Source: an uncultured Collinsella sp. (GTDB taxonomy: Bacteria; Actinomycetota; Coriobacteriia; Coriobacteriales; Coriobacteriaceae). From it: a stretch of 45,953 bases of DNA. Shown here in pieces: positions 25,463 to 35,004 of the stretch. Within the stretch, counting starts at the first letter, position 1; every line of letters starts with the position of its first letter. The notes under the pieces were generated by a model. That model saw only the letters and a program-made list of their open reading frames with translations. It did no database searches and had not been told where the DNA came from. The DNA is taken from the NCBI GenBank assembly GCA_902475375.1, contig CABRZC010000006.1, forward strand, positions 1-45,953. Reading direction: 5' to 3'. Position numbers and translations under genes: made by a program.

Positions 25463-28144
25463 ATGCAAAAGGAATACCTGTCCGCCGCGGCGGAGGTGCT
25501 CAGCGACCAGGGCGTCGATGAGAACCTCGGCCTGAGCAACGACGAGGCGTCGTCGCGCCTCGCCAAGACAGGCCCTAACAAGCTCGAGGAAGCCGAGAAG
25601 ACCCCGTTGTGGAAGCGCTTCTTTGAGCAGATGGCCGACCCCATGGTCATCATGCTGATCGTTGCCGCCGTCATCAGTGCGCTCACGGGCATGGTCAAGG
25701 GCGAGGCGGACTTTGCCGATGTCGCCATCATCATGTTCGTCGTTATCGTCAACTCGGTGCTGGGCGTGGTCCAGGAGGCTAAAAGCGAGGAGGCTCTCGA
25801 GGCCCTGCAGGAGATGAGCGCGGCGCAGTCCAAGGTGCTGCGCGACGGCAAGCTCGTGCACCTGCCGAGCGCCGAGCTCGTGCCCGGTGACGTGATCATG
25901 CTCGAGGCGGGCGACTCCGTCCCGGCCGACTGCCGCGTGCTCGAGAGCGCCACGATGAAGATCGAGGAGGCCGCCCTTACCGGCGAGTCCGTGCCCGTCG
26001 AGAAGCATGCCAACGTGATTGAGCTCGCCGCCGGTACCGACGACGTGCCGCTCGGCGACCGCAAGAACATGTGCTACATGGGTTCCACCGTGGTATACGG
26101 CCGCGGCCGCGCCGTCGTGGTCGGCACCGGCATGAACACCGAGATGGGTAAGATCGCCGGCGCCCTGGCCGAGGCCAAGGAAGAGCTCACGCCGCTGCAG
26201 GTGAAGCTTGCCGAGCTCAGCCGCATCCTCACCATCATGGTTATCGTCATCTGCGTCGTCATTTTTGGCGTCGACATCATCCGCCACGGCGTGGGCAACG
26301 TTCTCACCGATCCGACCGCGCTGCTCGACACCTTTATGGTCGCTGTCTCGCTTGCCGTCGCCGCCATCCCCGAGGGCCTGGTTGCCGTCGTGACTATCGT
26401 GCTTTCGCTCGGCGTGACCAAAATGGCCAAGCGCCAAGCGATTATCCGTAAGCTTTCCGCCGTCGAGACCCTTGGCTGCACACAGACCATCTGCTCCGAC
26501 AAGACCGGTACCCTCACCCAGAACAAGATGACCGTCGTCAAGCACGAGCTCGCTGCGCCTAAGGAGAAGTTCCTGGCAGGTATGGCGCTGTGCTCCGATG
26601 CTCAGTGGGACGAGGAGCTGGGCGAGGCCGTGGGCGAGCCGACCGAGTGCGCGCTCGTCAACGATGCCGGCAAGGCTGGTCTTACTGGCCTGACCGCCGA
26701 GCACCCGCGTGTGGGCGAGGCCCCGTTCGACTCCGGCCGCAAGATGATGTCCGTGGTCGTCGAGACCCTGGACGGCGAGTACGAGCAGTACACCAAGGGC
26801 GCGCCCGACGTGGTGATCGGCCTGTGCACCCATATCTACGAGGGCGATAAGGTCGTCCCCCTGACCGAGGAGCGTCGTGCCGAGCTCGTGGCCGCCAACA
26901 AGGCCATGGCCGACGAGGCCCTGCGCGTGCTGGCGCTGGCGAGCCGCACCTACACCGAGGTCCCGGCCGACTGCAGCCCCGCCGCGCTCGAGCATGACCT
27001 GGTCTTCTGCGGCCTGTCCGGCATGATTGACCCGGTCCGCCCCGAGGTCGCCGACGCCATCCGCGAGGCGCACGACGCCGGTATCCGCACCGTCATGATC
27101 ACGGGCGACCACATCGACACTGCCGTGGCCATTGCCAAGCAGCTGGGAATCGTCACCGATCGCAGCCATGCCATCACCGGTGCCGACCTTGATCGCATGA
27201 GCGACGAGGAGCTCGACACGCACATCGAGGACTACGGCGTGTACGCCCGCGTTCAGCCTGAGCACAAGACACGCATCGTCGAGGCTTGGAAGTCGCGCGA
27301 CCAGATCGTGGCCATGACGGGCGACGGCGTCAACGACGCCCCGTCCATCAAGCGCGCCGACATCGGCGTTGGCATGGGCATCACCGGTACCGATGTCACC
27401 AAGAACGTCGCCGACATGGTGCTTGCCGACGACAACTTCGCCACCATCATCGGTGCCTGCGAAGAGGGCCGTCGCATCTACGACAACATCCGCAAGGTCA
27501 TCCAGTTCCTGCTTTCGGCCAACCTTGCCGAGGTCTTCTCGGTGTTTATCGCCACGCTCATCGGCTTTACCATCTTCCAGCCGGTGCAGCTGCTGTGGGT
27601 GAACCTGGTCACCGACTGCTTCCCCGCGCTCGCGCTGGGCATGGAGGATGCCGAGGGCGACATCATGAAGCGCAAGCCGCGCAACGCCAAGGACGGTGTC
27701 TTTGCCGGCAATATGGGCCTGGACTGTGTGGTCCAGGGCCTAATCATCACCGTGCTGGTGCTGGCGAGCTTCTTTGTGGGCGTGTACTTTGACATGGGCT
27801 ACATCCACATCGCCGATATGATCGCCGGCAATGCCGACGAGGAAGGCGTGATGATGGCGTTCATCACGCTCAACATGGTCGAGATTTTCCACTGCTTCAA
27901 TATGCGCAGCCGTCGTGCGTCGCTGTTCACCATGAAGAAGCAGAACAAGTGGCTGTGGGCTTCCGCCGCGCTGGCACTGGTGCTGACGGTGATCGTGACC
28001 GTGCAGCCGACGCTTGCCGAGATGTTCTTTGGTCCTGTGACGCTTGAGCTCAAGGGCGTTCTTGCCGCGCTGGGCCTGGCCTTCCTGATCATCCCGCTGA
28101 TGGAGATCTACAAGGCGATCATGCGCGCGGTCGAGAAGGAGTAA
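25463..28144 (+). CDS. cation-transporting P-type ATPase, Ca2+ (P2A/PMR1) type
   Basis: 893 residues, full length. N-terminal cation ATPase domain (LSAAAEVLSDQGVDENLGLS), actuator loop ALTGESVPVEK, M4 AAIPEGLVAVV, phosphorylation site SDKTGTLTQNKM, nucleotide-domain KGAPDVV, and hinge MTGDGVNDAPSIKRADIGVGMG. M5/M6 carry NLAEVFSVF and LLWVNLVTDCFPALALGME; the N and D of NLVTD are the cation ligands seen in Ca2+ and Mn2+ pumps. It should export a divalent cation, with Ca2+ or Mn2+ the likely ones. Its ribosome site lies inside a hairpin of the leader, suggesting translational control, perhaps by the ion it moves. Confidence 0.93.
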   Translation: MQKEYLSAAAEVLSDQGVDENLGLSNDEASSRLAKTGPNKLEEAEKTPLWKRFFEQMADPMVIMLIVAAVISALTGMVKGEADFADVAIIMFVVIVNSVLGVVQEAKSEEALEALQEMSAAQSKVLRDGKLVHLPSAELVPGDVIMLEAGDSVPADCRVLESATMKIEEAALTGESVPVEKHANVIELAAGTDDVPLGDRKNMCYMGSTVVYGRGRAVVVGTGMNTEMGKIAGALAEAKEELTPLQVKLAELSRILTIMVIVICVVIFGVDIIRHGVGNVLTDPTALLDTFMVAVSLAVAAIPEGLVAVVTIVLSLGVTKMAKRQAIIRKLSAVETLGCTQTICSDKTGTLTQNKMTVVKHELAAPKEKFLAGMALCSDAQWDEELGEAVGEPTECALVNDAGKAGLTGLTAEHPRVGEAPFDSGRKMMSVVVETLDGEYEQYTKGAPDVVIGLCTHIYEGDKVVPLTEERRAELVAANKAMADEALRVLALASRTYTEVPADCSPAALEHDLVFCGLSGMIDPVRPEVADAIREAHDAGIRTVMITGDHIDTAVAIAKQLGIVTDRSHAITGADLDRMSDEELDTHIEDYGVYARVQPEHKTRIVEAWKSRDQIVAMTGDGVNDAPSIKRADIGVGMGITGTDVTKNVADMVLADDNFATIIGACEEGRRIYDNIRKVIQFLLSANLAEVFSVFIATLIGFTIFQPVQLLWVNLVTDCFPALALGMEDAEGDIMKRKPRNAKDGVFAGNMGLDCVVQGLIITVLVLASFFVGVYFDMGYIHIADMIAGNADEEGVMMAFITLNMVEIFHCFNMRSRRASLFTMKKQNKWLWASAALALVLTVIVTVQPTLAEMFFGPVTLELKGVLAALGLAFLIIPLMEIYKAIMRAVEKE

Positions 28145-28156
28145 GTTAACCTGTCC

Positions 28157-28245
28157 GGGCCCGCCCCTGCGTGTTTTCTTCTTCGCTGGTCCTCGCGCTT
28201 CGCGCTGCGGGATCGCTCAGAAGAAAACACTCCCGGGGCGGGCCC
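28157..28245. repeat. long palindromic element downstream of the P-type ATPase
   Basis: An 11-bp outer stem (28157-28167 with 28235-28245, GGGCCCGCCCC) and a 12-bp inner stem (28171-28182 with 28219-28230, GTGTTTTCTTCT) are both perfect. They flank a GC-rich centre with a small hairpin (CGCGCTTCGCG). No T-run follows. It may terminate transcription, but its size and layered symmetry resemble an extragenic palindromic repeat. Confidence 0.75.
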
Positions 28246-28386
28246 TGCGGTATCCTTGCTGGCTTTTCTCCCGTGCGGATGAAAAGGGCTGAGGGAAAGT
28301 TTGTGAGCTGGTCGGGCTTTGCCCGGCCAGCTCTTTTTGATTTAAAATACCTGCTCAGTTGTGATTTATGGTGCTGGGAGGCGCTT

Positions 28387-29571
28387 GTGGGCAAGGCTAA
28401 GGCTAAAGCGAAGAAAAAGACGACGGGGGCGCGGGCTAAGCGCGATCGTCGTCGGAAGCTCGCGACCGGGGCTCCCGCATCTGCTGAGGAGTTGCTGGCA
28501 AGCGTGCCGGGGCTCGACGCGCTGCAGGACGTTCCGGCGTTTGATGACCTGCCGGTCGATGCCGCCCAGCAGGCAGCCTTCGATGATTTTTGCGCACAAG
28601 CCGAGGAACCAGAGCAGATGCAGTTGGGCGCCGTAGTGCGCTTGGATCGCGGGTTTCCGCTGGTGGCTACTGCCGACGACACCTTTCGCGCCGAGCATGC
28701 CGTGGGGTTTGCCAAGTCCCGCGGCGAGGACGAGGTCCTGCTGCCTGCCGTGGGCGACCGTGTGGCGGTGCGCCGCGCTCCCGGGCACGATATGGGCGTG
28801 ATTGAGTGCGTGCTGCCGCGCCGTACGAGCTTTGAGCGTTGGCGCGGCCGTGCCCGCGGAGAGCGCCAAGTGCTCTGCTCCAACGTGGATAGCGTGCTAA
28901 TCGTGCAGGCGCTCGGTGCCGGCGAGGTACTGCTCGACCGCGTGGCGCGTTCGCTGGTGTTGGCGCTCGACTGCGATGCCGAGCCGGTGGTGGTACTCAC
29001 CAAAGCTGACCGCTGCGATGTCGAGGAGCTCGAGCGCGATTTGGACCGCGTGCGCCGCCTGGTGGGTCCGGACGTGCGCGTGATCGTGACGTCCTCTGCC
29101 GAGGGCCGCGGCCTGGACGAGGTCCGTGCCTGCGTGCCTGCCGGGAGCTGCGCCATGATTCTGGGCGAGTCGGGTGCCGGCAAGTCGACGCTGCTCAATG
29201 CACTGCTGGGCCACGATACGTTGGCGACCGGCGGTGTGCGCGAACGCGACGACCAGGGCCGTCACACTACCGTCGCGCGCGTGATGGTGGCGCTGCCGGG
29301 CGACGCCGGCGTGATCGCCGATGCCCCGGGCCTGCGCAGCCTACCGCTCGTGGGTCACGAGCGAGGTCTGGCGCGCGCCTTCCCCGAGATTGTCGAGGCA
29401 TCGCGCGCGTGCCGGTTTGGAGATTGTACGCATACCCATGAGCCGGGTTGCGCCGTTCGCGAGGCCGAGGACGCCGGGCAGATCGACAGCCTGCGTCTGG
29501 AAACGTTCCAAAACCTGGCGTCATCCATGCGCGTGAGCGCTCAAATGCTCGATCCCGATGTCCATCTGTAA
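28387..29571 (+). CDS. rsgA: ribosome small-subunit-dependent GTPase RsgA
   Basis: 394 residues from GTG 28387, which has GGGAG 6 bp upstream; the open frame extends further 5' but through a palindrome, so those codons are unlikely to be used. A basic Lys-rich extension (1-25) precedes an OB-fold (about 75-155) and the circularly permuted GTPase: G4 LTKADRCD comes first, then G1 GESGAGKSTLLN and G3 DAPGLRS. The C-terminal zinc site is CRFGDCTHTHEPGCAV. It assists late maturation of the 30S subunit. The N-terminal extension of about 70 residues is longer than in E. coli. Confidence 0.92.
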   Translation: MGKAKAKAKKKTTGARAKRDRRRKLATGAPASAEELLASVPGLDALQDVPAFDDLPVDAAQQAAFDDFCAQAEEPEQMQLGAVVRLDRGFPLVATADDTFRAEHAVGFAKSRGEDEVLLPAVGDRVAVRRAPGHDMGVIECVLPRRTSFERWRGRARGERQVLCSNVDSVLIVQALGAGEVLLDRVARSLVLALDCDAEPVVVLTKADRCDVEELERDLDRVRRLVGPDVRVIVTSSAEGRGLDEVRACVPAGSCAMILGESGAGKSTLLNALLGHDTLATGGVRERDDQGRHTTVARVMVALPGDAGVIADAPGLRSLPLVGHERGLARAFPEIVEASRACRFGDCTHTHEPGCAVREAEDAGQIDSLRLETFQNLASSMRVSAQMLDPDVHL

Positions 29572-29589
29572 TTGATTTTTCCTATGACA

Positions 29590-29623
29590 GCCGTCTCCCA
29601 ACTGTTCGGGAGACGGCTTTTTT
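29590..29623 (+). terminator. terminator of rsgA
   Basis: GCCGTCTCCC (29590-29599) pairs with GGGAGACGGC (29608-29617), with an 8-base loop, followed by TTTTTT. Confidence 0.93.
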
Positions 29624-29661
29624 GCTGCGGAAAAGCCTCGAAACATGCAGTTTGCTGACGT

Positions 29662-29713
29662 GCTGACCAAAACCTTGCCACGAGCTTGACGGGCTGGTCA
29701 GCTTTTGGTCAGC
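29662..29713. promoter_or_regulatory. 11-bp inverted repeat upstream of the Tad operon
   Basis: GCTGACCAAAA (29662-29672) and TTTTGGTCAGC (29703-29713) are perfect complements 30 bp apart. They sit 110 bp before the first tad gene, just upstream of a TTGACA (29721-29726). It may be an operator of the pilus operon. No protein can be assigned. Confidence 0.4.
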
Positions 29714-29823
29714 GATTGGTTTGACATCGAAAACCAAGATCGCGATTGCGCCGCTTTGCACTCTGACCGCCCAGACAATGGTGGTACGGGCATTCGCCCG
29801 GCACTGCCATGAGAGGAGCGGCC

Positions 29824-30483
29824 GTGAACAAGAGCAAGCGCATCGCCATCAGTCTGGTCGCGGGCGTGCTCGCTGCTCTGCTCTGCATGGTTTACGGCTC
29901 GTCGATCCGCTCGCAAGCCGAACGGGTCCAGGCTGAGACCTTGGCCAAGTACGGTGGCGATCGCGTCGAGGTGTGCGTCGCGGCGCGCGATATCGATGTG
30001 GGCGAGACCCTCGATGAGACCAATGTCATAACCCAGGAATGGCTGACAAGTCTGCTGCCGCGTGACGCGGCGACCGAGCTGCGCCAGGTGCGCGGCGACG
30101 TGACGACTTCGCGTATTCCCAAAAACGCCGTGATCTGCAATGTCTACACCAAGGCCGAGAGCCACAAGCTCGAGGTGCCTAAGGGCAAGGTCGCCGTTTC
30201 GGTGGCGGTCGATGCCGAGCACTCGGTCGGCGGTGCTACGGGCGTGGGCAGCTACGTGGATGTGTATGTGCAAAAAGACGGCGTAACCGATCGGCTGTGC
30301 GGCGCGTACGTGATCGATACCAGTGAGGATTCCGGTGCCACGCGCGAGGGCAAGATCGAATGGGTGACGCTGGCGGCTGACCCCGAAGACGTCAAGGAAC
30401 TGCTGGGGGCATCGGGCAAGGGAACGGTCAGCTTGACGATTCCCGCAACGGCGCGCGGCAAAAAGAGCGGAGGCGACGAGTGA
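29824..30483 (+). CDS. CpaB/RcpC-like SAF-domain pilus assembly protein
   Basis: 219 residues from GTG 29824; GAGAGGAG (29811-29818) lies 5 bp upstream and excludes the ATG at 29809. One N-terminal membrane helix (about 6-24) is followed by a SAF domain (about 40-105; VEVCVAARDIDVGETLDETNVITQEWLTSLLP) and a second domain with VSVAVDAEHSVGGATGVGSYVDVYV, the order of CpaB proteins. In diderms CpaB supports the secretin. In this presumably monoderm bacterium it may act in the wall space around the pilus. It opens the tad operon, and the stop overlaps the next start. Confidence 0.85.
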   Translation: MNKSKRIAISLVAGVLAALLCMVYGSSIRSQAERVQAETLAKYGGDRVEVCVAARDIDVGETLDETNVITQEWLTSLLPRDAATELRQVRGDVTTSRIPKNAVICNVYTKAESHKLEVPKGKVAVSVAVDAEHSVGGATGVGSYVDVYVQKDGVTDRLCGAYVIDTSEDSGATREGKIEWVTLAADPEDVKELLGASGKGTVSLTIPATARGKKSGGDE

Positions 30484-32132
30484 TGAAGGCGATCTGGCTT
30501 GCGTGCTGCGCGTGCGGCGATTACGGGCTGTTGCAGCGGGAAGTCGAGGGCCGTGATGCGGGTGCACAGGTGCTTCGCGTGGGTGACCTGGACGGGCTGG
30601 TTTCCATGGCGCGGGCGTTTCCGTCGCGCCGCGGGGCTGCCATCATCGCGGCGTCTCTGTTTGATACCGAAGATGTGCGCAAGACTGTTGCGCGCCTGAC
30701 GGCCGAAGGCCGCGTGAGTCGCGTGGTCGTGTTGATAGAAGCACTCGATCCGTCGGATATCGAGGGGCTGTTTCGCGCAGGGGCGACCGAGGTCATCGCT
30801 GCGCACAGTATATGCGGCAACGGGCGCGCGGGCGAGGGAGCGGTTGATTCCGATCGGCGCATGACGATTGAGCCCGATGCTTTTGTTGATAGGGAACCCG
30901 GGGCGCCTCGCGCTACAAGAGGCCCGCGTGTTGATGATTATGGAAAAGCGGAAGCCGAGCATGGTCGGCGCCCCCGGAACCCCCTTGTATACGATGACGC
31001 TGGAGGGCCGGCGCAGCATGCTGGCGACTCCCCGGCTGTAGATTTGGGATACGTGCACGGCGTGAATCTGGCGGATGAACTCGACGAAGTTGAGGGCTTT
31101 GCCGGGTGCGGCGAGTTGTCGCTGATGCAGCATGAGCAGATTGTGCAGAACGAGCCTGCCTCGCAGACCGAACAGGCTGCCATGCCGGCTTGGACGCAGC
31201 GTGTGGTTGCGGTGGGGGAGACGGGGACGCTGTCACCGACGCCCGCCCCGCCGCCTCCGATGCCGCCGGCAGACGCTGCCGCTTCGCCGCACCGAGCTCC
31301 GGTCATCTGCGCCATTTCGGGTTCGGGCGGTTGCGGCAAGTCGACGATCGTTGCCACCATGGCACACACATCGTCGTTGTTGGGCTTGCGTGCCGCCGTG
31401 CTCGACCTGGACCTGATGTTTGGAAACCTTTACGACTTGTTAGGCGTCGATGCTCCGCGCGATATGGCGGCACTTATCGAGCCGTCGGCGGCGGGCGCGC
31501 TCGCCGAGCCAGATATCGTAGCCGCATCGATGCGCGTGGCGCCGGGCGTTACGCTCTGGGGTCCCGTCGCGGCGCCCGAGCAAGCCGAGCTCATGGCACG
31601 TCCGGTGGAGCTACTGCTTGATGTTCTGCGTCGCGAATCCGACGTGGTCTTTATCGATACCTCGGTCTTTTGGGGCGACGCCGTGGCGGCTGCGGTGGCA
31701 GCGAGCGACCGTTGCCTGGTCGTTGGCGATGCGGCGGTGTCGTCCGCGACATCGGCGTCGCGCGTCATTGAATTGGCAAGTCGAGTAGGTGTGCCGCGCA
31801 CGCGCATGAGCGCCGTGTTCAACCGGTTCGGTGCGCGCGGGGCAGACGAGGACGTCGCCATGCGCTTTGAGATTGCCTGTGCGTTGAGCTCCAAGATTCG
31901 TATCGCCGATGGCGGGCAGGATCTCGCCGCGCTCATGGCGTTTGGACGCGCTGACGAGGCAGTGGGTCAGACGAGCGCTTTTGCGACTAGCGTGCGCGAG
32001 GCCACGCGCGAGATGCTCGTGGAACTGGGGTGCGCCGTCGGCCCTTGGAGCGATATGGTCGCCGACCGTGCAACGCGCACCGAACGCCCGCGTATTCGCC
32101 TTCCCTGGTCGCGCGAGGGTGATCAGCGATGA
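30483..32132 (+). CDS. CpaE/TadZ-like pilus localisation ATPase
   Basis: 549 residues from ATG 30483 (GGAGG upstream). The N-terminus (1-115) is receiver-like without an obvious phosphorylation triad. A long unconserved linker (about 115-270, ending in a proline-rich stretch PTPAPPPPMPPAD) leads to a MinD/ParA-type domain: deviant Walker A SGSGGCGKSTIVA (about 279-291), then AAVLDLDLMFGNLYDLLGVD and VVFIDTSVFWGD. This family marks the site of Tad pilus assembly. The linker is unusually long. ATGA overlap with cpaF shows translational coupling. Confidence 0.85.
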   Translation: MKAIWLACCACGDYGLLQREVEGRDAGAQVLRVGDLDGLVSMARAFPSRRGAAIIAASLFDTEDVRKTVARLTAEGRVSRVVVLIEALDPSDIEGLFRAGATEVIAAHSICGNGRAGEGAVDSDRRMTIEPDAFVDREPGAPRATRGPRVDDYGKAEAEHGRRPRNPLVYDDAGGPAQHAGDSPAVDLGYVHGVNLADELDEVEGFAGCGELSLMQHEQIVQNEPASQTEQAAMPAWTQRVVAVGETGTLSPTPAPPPPMPPADAAASPHRAPVICAISGSGGCGKSTIVATMAHTSSLLGLRAAVLDLDLMFGNLYDLLGVDAPRDMAALIEPSAAGALAEPDIVAASMRVAPGVTLWGPVAAPEQAELMARPVELLLDVLRRESDVVFIDTSVFWGDAVAAAVAASDRCLVVGDAAVSSATSASRVIELASRVGVPRTRMSAVFNRFGARGADEDVAMRFEIACALSSKIRIADGGQDLAALMAFGRADEAVGQTSAFATSVREATREMLVELGCAVGPWSDMVADRATRTERPRIRLPWSREGDQR

Positions 32133-33457
32133 GCCTGCAAACAAGGATTAAGGCTGCCGGCGCTGCAGCGGCGGCAGCGCCTGTAGATGCGGGGCGTCGC
32201 CGCGCGGTGAAACGACGCACCAAGCGCGCCGTGATGGACCGCATGGGTTACGACGAAGTGGCGCGTATCAGCGCCTATATCGACCCGGCACTTGCCCGCT
32301 CGGAATTGCGTCCCGCGGTGGAGGCAGCGCTCAATGTTGAGGAGCCGACCGATCTCGCGACGCCCGAGCGCGAGACCATCATCGACGAGATTTTGGATGA
32401 CGTGGTGGGCTTGGGGCCGTTGCAGCCGCTCATCGAGGACGACACCGTTACCGAGATCATGATTAACGGCTGCCGCTCGGCTTTCTTTGAACGCGGCGGC
32501 GTCTTGCACCCCATCGAGCATGCGTTTGAGGATGATGAGCAGATCCGTGTGCTTATCGACCGCATCATCTCGCCACTTGGCCGCCGTATCGACGAGCGCA
32601 GCCCCATCGTCAACGCCCGCCTCAAAACGGGCTATCGTGTCAACGCGGTGATTCCGCCTGTGGCGATTGACGGACCGATTCTCACCATCCGAAAGTTCTC
32701 GGACCGCATCTGCTCGCTGGACGAGCTTGTGGGGCTGGGGTCGCTGCCGCTTTGGTATGCGCAGCTGCTGTCGTGCGCGGTGTCGCTGCGACAGGACCTG
32801 GCGGTTGCGGGGGGCACGGGATCTGGTAAGACCACCCTGCTCAACGCGTTGTCATGCGAGATCTCCACCGGCGAGCGCATCGTGACGATCGAGGACTCTG
32901 CCGAGCTCAAGTTTGCGCATCATCCGCACGTGGTGCGCCTAGAGGCGCGTGAGGCTTCAATTGAGGGCGAGGGCGCGGTGACGATCCGCGACCTGGTGAC
33001 CAATGCCCTGCGCATGCGCCCCGACCGCATCGTGGTGGGCGAGGTGCGCGGTGCTGAGTGCTGCGACATGTTGCAGGCCATGAACACGGGCCACGACGGG
33101 TCGCTCACCACACTTCATGCGGGTTCAGAACAGGAGACCGTGGTGCGTCTGACGTTGCTTGCACGTTATGGCATCGATCTGCCGAGCGAGCTCATCGAGG
33201 AGCAGATTGCCATGGCGCTCGACGGCATCGTGATGTCCGAGCGCCACGCCGATGGCAGGCGTTTCGTCTCCTCGTATTCGGGGGTGCGACGCGCCGCATC
33301 GGGCGGCGTAGAGCTCGAGCGCTATGTGACGTTCGATGCCGCCGAGCGCACCTGGACGCTTGACCGCGAGCCGCCGTTTATCGCAGAAGGCCTGCGGTCG
33401 GGGACGCTCACACAAGAGGAGGTGGACGAATGGAGATCACTGTGCCCTTCGTCGTAG
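32129..33457 (+). CDS. CpaF/TadA pilus assembly ATPase
   Basis: 442 residues. A basic N-terminus (1-40) and helical domain precede the secretion ATPase core: Walker A GGTGSGKTTLLNAL (about 228-241), Asp box ERIVTIEDSAELKF, Walker B MRPDRIVVGEVRGAE and the histidine box NTGHDGSLTTLHAGS. It powers extension of the Flp pilus at the inner face of the membrane with the two TadB/C platform proteins that follow. Overlap with the next gene is 28 bp. Confidence 0.95.
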   Translation: MSLQTRIKAAGAAAAAAPVDAGRRRAVKRRTKRAVMDRMGYDEVARISAYIDPALARSELRPAVEAALNVEEPTDLATPERETIIDEILDDVVGLGPLQPLIEDDTVTEIMINGCRSAFFERGGVLHPIEHAFEDDEQIRVLIDRIISPLGRRIDERSPIVNARLKTGYRVNAVIPPVAIDGPILTIRKFSDRICSLDELVGLGSLPLWYAQLLSCAVSLRQDLAVAGGTGSGKTTLLNALSCEISTGERIVTIEDSAELKFAHHPHVVRLEAREASIEGEGAVTIRDLVTNALRMRPDRIVVGEVRGAECCDMLQAMNTGHDGSLTTLHAGSEQETVVRLTLLARYGIDLPSELIEEQIAMALDGIVMSERHADGRRFVSSYSGVRRAASGGVELERYVTFDAAERTWTLDREPPFIAEGLRSGTLTQEEVDEWRSLCPSS

Positions 33458-34356
33458 GGGGCTTGGCAGGGCTTTCTGTCGCGACGGCGTGCGGGGCGGA
33501 ACCTCGTGTGCCGCAGGTATCGCCGGCGGAGCTGGCGCGTCAGGCGCTCGAGACGGTGGCAGAGAAGCTGCCGCGTGAGCTGGTGGAAAACGATCTGCTG
33601 AAAAAGATCGCCCGTTCGTGGGCATCGCTGGCTCCGGCGCATCGCCTTGGCCTCGTGATCGAAGATGCTTCGGGGCGTTTGGCGTTTCTGCTGCTATCGA
33701 GCGGTGTCTGCTGCGTTTTACTAACGATAGTGTCGTTATCGCCCCTCGGATTTGCCTTGGGACTTGTTGCTCCGTTTGCCGTTGGCGCCGCCCGGGATGG
33801 CTTTGAGAGCCGGCGTGAGCAACACGATGCAGAAGAGGCCATGCCCGAGGCGTTTACCGCGCTTTCCATGTCGCTTGCCTCGGGGCACTCTCTTGCCCAG
33901 GGCATGCGCTTTGTGGGCGCTCATGCGCAAGAGCCGGTGCATACCGAGTTTTTGCGGGTGGCGGCGGCGATCGATTGCGGTATCTCGGCGACCGACGCGC
34001 TCGATGACTTGCTCGTGCGCATCGACGCTCCCGGCCTTTCGCTTGTGACCTTGGCGCTTAAGGTGTCTCAGCGCACCGGTGCTCCGCTTGCCGACTTACT
34101 GTCCGAGGCGTCGAGCATGGTGGGGGAGCGCATTGAGCTCAAGCGCCGCCTGGATGTCAAGACGTCGCAGGCTCGCATGTCTGCGCATATGGTCGCGGCG
34201 ATGCCGGCGGGCATGTGCGCGGTGTTGGCGCTGCTTTCGGCAGATTTTCGTCGCGGTCTTGCGACGCCTGCCGGCGCGGGCGCTGTGGTGCTGGGCCTTG
34301 CCCTCAACGCCGTTGCCCTGGTGGTTATCCGGCGCATTATGCGGGTGGAGCTATGA
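33430..34356 (+). CDS. TadB-like type II secretion F-domain platform protein
   Basis: 308 residues. Hydrophobic segments at about 76-116 (two helices), 255-272 and 280-303 flank a cytoplasmic T2SF domain (about 130-250), with the conserved EAFTALSMSLASGHSLAQGMRFVG and LALKVSQRTGAPLADLLSEAS. Forms the membrane platform with TadC. The stop overlaps the next ATG (ATGA). Confidence 0.92.
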   Translation: MEITVPFVVGGLAGLSVATACGAEPRVPQVSPAELARQALETVAEKLPRELVENDLLKKIARSWASLAPAHRLGLVIEDASGRLAFLLLSSGVCCVLLTIVSLSPLGFALGLVAPFAVGAARDGFESRREQHDAEEAMPEAFTALSMSLASGHSLAQGMRFVGAHAQEPVHTEFLRVAAAIDCGISATDALDDLLVRIDAPGLSLVTLALKVSQRTGAPLADLLSEASSMVGERIELKRRLDVKTSQARMSAHMVAAMPAGMCAVLALLSADFRRGLATPAGAGAVVLGLALNAVALVVIRRIMRVEL

Positions 34357-34994
34357 GCGCCCCGGTTGTAGTTGCGGCTTGCCTGTGCGCCCTGAGTGTA
34401 TTTATCGCGACGGGTTTGGATCGGGCGGATGCACGCAAGATCGCAGGGGCCTGCAAGCGCGAGACGGTGCTGGTCGCTGTCGCGGGTCGCTCGGTGGTCG
34501 ATGCTCTGACCGCGCGAGTGAAGGGCGCGGTTGGAGCGGGCGGCCCGGCGCGAGTGTCGCTCGGCGAAGTGTCCGAGATGATCGATGTTGTGCGCTTGGG
34601 TCTTTCGGCCGGTCTTTCGTTTGATGCGGCGCTTGAGATTTTCTGCGCCAACCGCCGGTCAGTGCTGGCTCTTCGACTTGAGCGGGCCTGCATGGCGTGG
34701 CAGGTGGGCGTGGGCACGCGTGAGGACGAGTTGTTGGCCGCCGCGCGCGATCTGGACGTGCGAGCGCTCGAGACCTTTGCCATCACGGTGGGGCAGGCGC
34801 TCGCCCTGGGTGCCCCACTTGCCGAGACGCTGGCCGCTCAAAGTCGCGAGATCCGTGCGGCTCATCGCGCCGCGGTCGAGCGTGAGATCGAGCGTGCGCC
34901 CGTCAAGCTGCTGATTCCCACCGGCACGCTCATCTTGCCGGCGTTGCTTCTGTCCATATTGGGCCCGCTGCTGGGAGCAGGCGGGATGATGTAG
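34353..34994 (+). CDS. TadC-like type II secretion F-domain platform protein
   Basis: 213 residues from ATG 34353; the frame is open earlier but would overlap tadB by more than 140 bp. Hydrophobic N-terminus (1-22), T2SF domain with EVSEMIDVVRLGLSAGLSFDAALEIFC and ALETFAITVGQALALGAPLAETLAAQS, and a C-terminal helix LLIPTGTLILPALLLSILGPLL. It is shorter than typical TadC (about 300 residues) because the first half of the membrane region is reduced. Followed after 10 bp by the pilin gene. Confidence 0.88.
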   Translation: MSAPVVVAACLCALSVFIATGLDRADARKIAGACKRETVLVAVAGRSVVDALTARVKGAVGAGGPARVSLGEVSEMIDVVRLGLSAGLSFDAALEIFCANRRSVLALRLERACMAWQVGVGTREDELLAAARDLDVRALETFAITVGQALALGAPLAETLAAQSREIRAAHRAAVEREIERAPVKLLIPTGTLILPALLLSILGPLLGAGGMM

Positions 34995-35004
34995 GGAGGA
35001 ATAC

